The notes under the pieces are model-generated. The model was not told the DNA's origin, did not search any database, and saw only the letters and a list, made by a program, of their open reading frames with translations. The position numbers were made by a program, and so were the translations under genes. Below are positions 60,191 to 64,000 of a stretch of 64,000 nt of DNA, piece by piece. How positions within the stretch are numbered: the first letter of the stretch is position 1; each line of letters begins with the position of its first letter. The stretch is taken from contig NC_088299.1 of NCBI RefSeq assembly GCF_032854445.1, positions 14,193,608-14,257,607 on the forward strand, read 5' to 3'. Source of the stretch: Liolophura sinensis (taxonomy: Eukaryota > Mollusca > Polyplacophora > Chitonida > Chitonidae).

Positions 60191-63100
60191 TCTACTTTAT
60201 TTATTTGATTGCACGATTAGAGTATTATTGTTATACAGGACCACGGTGAAGTGTATGGTTGGAGGAATGCGGGCTGCGTTCTAATGAAACTGCGACCTTG
60301 GAACACGTGCCTGGAAAACCAGCAGCATCCGGCTATATTACAGGAGCTGAATTCTGACCTCGTTGATGAGGGACCAGGCATCTGAACTGTTGGCCCTTCC
60401 ATAAGTCAGGCTGTCAGGTCAAGACTACACGATTTAAACTGCTGAGCTGCTAATCATCGAAAGCACATATACATGTTCCCAATAGGAGTTTCCCCTGGCG
60501 ACATTTGTATCTCTAAACAGAGAGTGTTTGTCGCCGCAAAAATAAAACCCAGGTGTCTAATCACGTCTACAAACATCTATAAAAAAAAACTCCCATTGGA
60601 CTATTAAAAACCTATTATTTAGAAAATAGGTCTACGTAAGGGATTTGTGAAAAGTACTTGTCATTACCGTATTTTTACTGGTGTTTTGTTTTTCGTCTCA
60701 CTACTTTTACTAACGTTTACAATTGCGTCCATGCAGTGTGACGTCAGTCAAAAAAGACATACCAACCCGTCTCGAAGCGTTGTGATAAACATCAATACAG
60801 TGGAGGAAACATCAAAAACCAATACGAAGAAAACATTTATTGTAATTTAAGGTGAAACCCGCACATTTGGGTAATTGAACGTTTCTTTATAAATTATCCC
60901 TAGGTTATGGCAAGTTTTGACTGATGTATGTTGATCAAGAGGAAAGCCATTAGCAAATGAATCTCGGCTTATCACGCGATGCTTAAGCAATAATAACGGG
61001 ACTGGCTTCTTAGGGTCAAATGCATCTTATGTTGAATTTAATTTTGGTCAATTAAGCATCTGAAAATTTTAAAATCAATCATGCATTTTGACAAGCAGTC
61101 GGCATATAACTAATCCAATTTTCTTCATGTTTAAACAAATTTGCACCAAAAGAACCGACAGTTTTTTTTTCCACAAACGGGTTTTCGTTCAAAGCAATTG
61201 GACAGCCTTTGAATATTTATTAGATGACTTGGAGATAAAGGACTGTACTGTCAGATCCAAATAACGCCATCACTTTTCGTTTTTTATAACCAAAATTCTG
61301 TAAAAACATTCGAGCAGACTTTTCGAAGTTCAGCAGTGTGGCTTTGCAAAATTCAAAGCATTTTGAAAAAGACACCGCCACGATAATGCGAGAAGTACAT
61401 TTAGGCTTTGTAACACAATGCTTTCTTTATCCTTTGGGTTCTCCAGGTATGCATTACCCAGTCCTTGAAATATGTCTACTGTGGGTAGCTGTTCACATTT
61501 ACATGCATATAGTCCCATTTCAGACAATGTTCCTCACCCCATTAACCTGACAGCCGTCATAAAAATGAAGAATTCTTGGTGTAAAGTGGAAAAAAACAGC
61601 TCTCGTGATCTCATGCTATCTTTTTGAACAGTGTTTGACAAATGGCATAATCAACATCAAAGGGTCTTCTTGGTTTTACGCGAACCCGCTTGAAAGGTTA
61701 ATTTAAAATATAAGACACGACACGGGTTTGTTTAAATCCAAATCTTAGGTCAAGATCGAATCAATTCGCCGAACCAGTGCCAGCTGTACATAGTGTGCAG
61801 AGGGAAATCGTATGGCTCGAACTTCCAGTTATGCGGCAGTTCCACCTTCCGTTTTCTAATATCGCCGCATGCAAATTAAGAACATTTCGTTTTCCTCCTT
61901 CAGCCGCGTGTAGTTCATACGTGTTCAGAATATATTATCCATCTCTCACATTTGCACAGTTTGTCATTTTGAGGCACCTTGAATGTATCATCGACATGAA
62001 ACCTAATTTGTCTCTTTTTTTTCTTACTCCAAAACTCACAATGAATATTCCAGACGACCAAACCTCCAGTCACGTGATTTCCGGTTTTAAGTTTCGTGGG
62101 TCAGCCAGAGCTCCATTCAAGGATTGTTTGGCGGGAAATGAGTGCCTCTCGAGTCGCGGGGATTATTTGGCACGTCTCAAAGATGCTCTCCCGTTTCCGA
62201 CGGCTTTCACAGATTTGTTTCCGAGTGCTTTTCTTGTCAACAGTGTTACTGTCGTAAAAAAGATACTGCATAAAGAAAGTCACTATGCCATAATTTAAAA
62301 GCATTTAAGCAGTCCTTTTGCCCGCATGTCACGTGATACAGTTTTCGGAGAATGAACAACGGCTTGACGCTTATGAAAGAGAAAACTAAGATTCCCAGTT
62401 ACATGCAGGTCACTGAGCCAAAGTTTCTGAAGATGACGTTAATTTACTGCTGGGGGAAACTCACTATGATTAGTATTTAATCATAGTGGATAACGGATAA
62501 CAGGATTTACCTCCATGAATTTGTGTGCTCTTCCAGTCATTGTTTGTGGTGTTTTGTTTTGTTTTTTTTTTGGCGGGGGGGGGGGGTGTTTTTTATTTAT
62601 TTATTGGGGTGGGAGAATTTCTTGAAAAAGGAGTGTATGTCAAGACTCAGAAGTAAAATGGGAAACCATTGTCTTGTGGTATTTCGCCCACCTGTAGTGC
62701 TTAAACAGGTTTGTGTTGGACCAGTCTGTAAATTCCAAAATTATACACAGAATGTATCTTTAAAGTTGTTTGATTTTTCCCTTCGTTATTATTTTATAAT
62801 CTTATGATCATATAATCACACATAGGGAAGCAAGCATTGTTAATGAAATAAAGTTCTGACTATATACTGTACATGTCTCAAAGACGCTGTGCACGCCATT
62901 AGTGACGCTGCTGTATACTTCCTTAGACCTACGTGAAAGCCAGCAAAACTGTTTTAAGACTTAATACTAGATTTAATTTTAAGCCAGGTTTTTAATTTTG
63001 TACTTAGCTTGAAAAAAACTTGAGTAACAGTTTGCTAAATATAAGCTAAAACTGCTACTTTGACTATGACTTTGACTTTGGGCGATTGGATTGGCTGCTG

Positions 63101-63497
63101 ATTTGGCTAAAGTTTTAGATATAAAATATGAATTAATAACGGTATTAGCCAACACACTTTCGAACAACTGGGCACAGCGCGTTTTTCTATCAACAAGAAC
63201 TTTAACTATAAAATTAGTTTGGTAGGCGGCTTTATTCCTGAGAATATTTTGTAATAAGGTGTTTCGATTTAGGTTATTATAATCAACAATGACAAACAAT
63301 CATTATTTCAAGAAGAACAATACCCACGTTATCAACCCTGTATTCATTCCGCTAAACCTGTCGACTAAGCATCCCAAAATAGCTATTGAATATGTGTTCA
63401 AGGTTAGCCAGTTTATTAAATTTTTGTGTATATCATATGATAATCTCAGTATTTACACTCAGAAAATAAATCTCTTAAACTGAACAGAAAGTATTTT
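60191..63497. other. Non-coding stretch, no gene supported
   Basis: TTTATTTATTTGATTGCACG at 60196 may be a SINE tail remnant with an unrelated body. The 174-codon plus frame at 61777-62298 starts with GTG, has no signal, domain or splice support and includes low-complexity Phe/Leu runs, so I do not call it. A G-tract lies at 62573-62586. Confidence 0.35.
62462..62488. other. Perfect 11-bp hairpin
   Basis: CACTATGATTA and TAATCATAGTG are exact complements around a 5-base loop (GTATT). It stands alone, with no flanking gene to which a termination or regulatory role could be assigned. Confidence 0.6.
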
Positions 63498-63661
63498 GTC
63501 TGGGTGATGCTAGAATGTATCGCAGCAGATTCATCTCTTACATATAACACAAACACTTTATTAGTTGAACGTAAAGATTCTATTGGACTAACACGATATT
63601 CTGTTGAATGTGACAGAATACTGTGGGATAAGAACAGAATACGTTCTAGCATCACACAGAC
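63498..63661. mobile_element. 164-bp MITE-like element with 23-bp inverted ends
   Basis: GTCTGGGTGATGCTAGAATG plus TAT at the left pairs with the right end (63639-63661) with two mismatches. The interior has its own dyad (ATTCTGT..ACAGAAT). Overlapping open frames on both strands are produced by this symmetry. A related end, GACGCTAGAATGTAT, occurs near 30938. No transposase of this family is in the window. Confidence 0.6.
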
Positions 63662-64000
63662 GACAGACATCGACAGATTAATGTTTTGAGTGCAGGTGTA
63701 CGTGATATTATATGCTGGTTAAATATTGCTCAATGTATTAGATAATTTCTGGTCGCCTTTTTGTGATAACACGCTTACAACGTGACAAGTGACTGCTCTT
63801 TCTGTAGTTATTGTTATGCTACAAAAAACTGCTGTTTGCTGGTGGAAACAGCACAATCCTGATGGTATCCAAGCACAAACTATCCGGTAGTAAGACGATG
63901 AAGACTGGCATAGGAGGGTAACTGAAGTCCGCTTATATATCGGGATCTCTTAAATATTCCACAGCATGCTTACCCGTGTAATGCATCACTGAGGGCTGAC
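63662..64000. other. Non-coding window end, no gene seen
   Basis: Short random frames only. Confidence 0.4.

Noticed and set aside
60196-60400. A further SINE-A copy
   Set aside because: Only the generic TTTATTTATTTGATTG tail matches; the body differs, so it was left out of the strand count.
61777-62298. A 174-codon plus-strand frame as a gene
   Set aside because: The start is GTG, no splice or domain support exists, and the peptide has no coherent composition.

Overview
This is animal nuclear DNA, AT-rich and dominated by non-coding sequence. It shows no bacterial-style gene packing, no rRNA and no CRISPR. The main lineage clue is a tRNA-derived SINE (here SINE-A) whose AT-rich tail reads ACGGCGTAAAACACCAATCA on the element's own strand. 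From memory, repeats with this tail are common in lophotrochozoan genomes such as molluscs and brachiopods. I therefore suggest a marine lophotrochozoan; this rests on repeats, not on a gene match.

Layout. 0-5 kb holds a SINE-A copy, a foldback element, short direct repeats and, on the minus strand, a candidate first coding exon of a secreted protein (4810-5103). 5.1-7.65 kb is a roughly 37-bp minisatellite whose two ends are inverted relative to its centre. 8.8-17 kb is a nest of SINE copies, some with clear target-site duplications, plus another minisatellite. 18.6-20.6 kb is a 30-bp minisatellite that creates long but meaningless open frames on both strands.

The best protein-coding candidate lies on the plus strand. 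A TATA-type promoter (22757) precedes an exon encoding a signal peptide (22891-22953). A cysteine-rich exon (52086-52304) follows after a putative 29-kb intron. Two mutually exclusive continuations follow: a stop-containing exon at 54992-55018, or an internal exon at 56431-56484 that may continue at 57025. All junctions are phase 0. The gene would encode a secreted protein of about 102 or 122 residues, with 7 or 8 cysteines depending on the 3' exon. I do not recognise the family.

The putative intron holds a complete but inactivated Tc1/mariner (DD34E) transposon (36894-38372) with matching 31-bp ends, several minisatellites, many SINE fragments and two of the three copies of an unnamed dispersed repeat. 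The right end (57.8-63.7 kb) carries two small foldback or MITE-like elements.

I found no convincing multi-gene system. The items most worth checking are the split secreted cysteine-rich gene, the minisatellite with inverted ends, the strand bias of SINE-A (14 of 16 copies on one strand) and the minus-strand secreted candidate whose ATG lies in a minisatellite unit.
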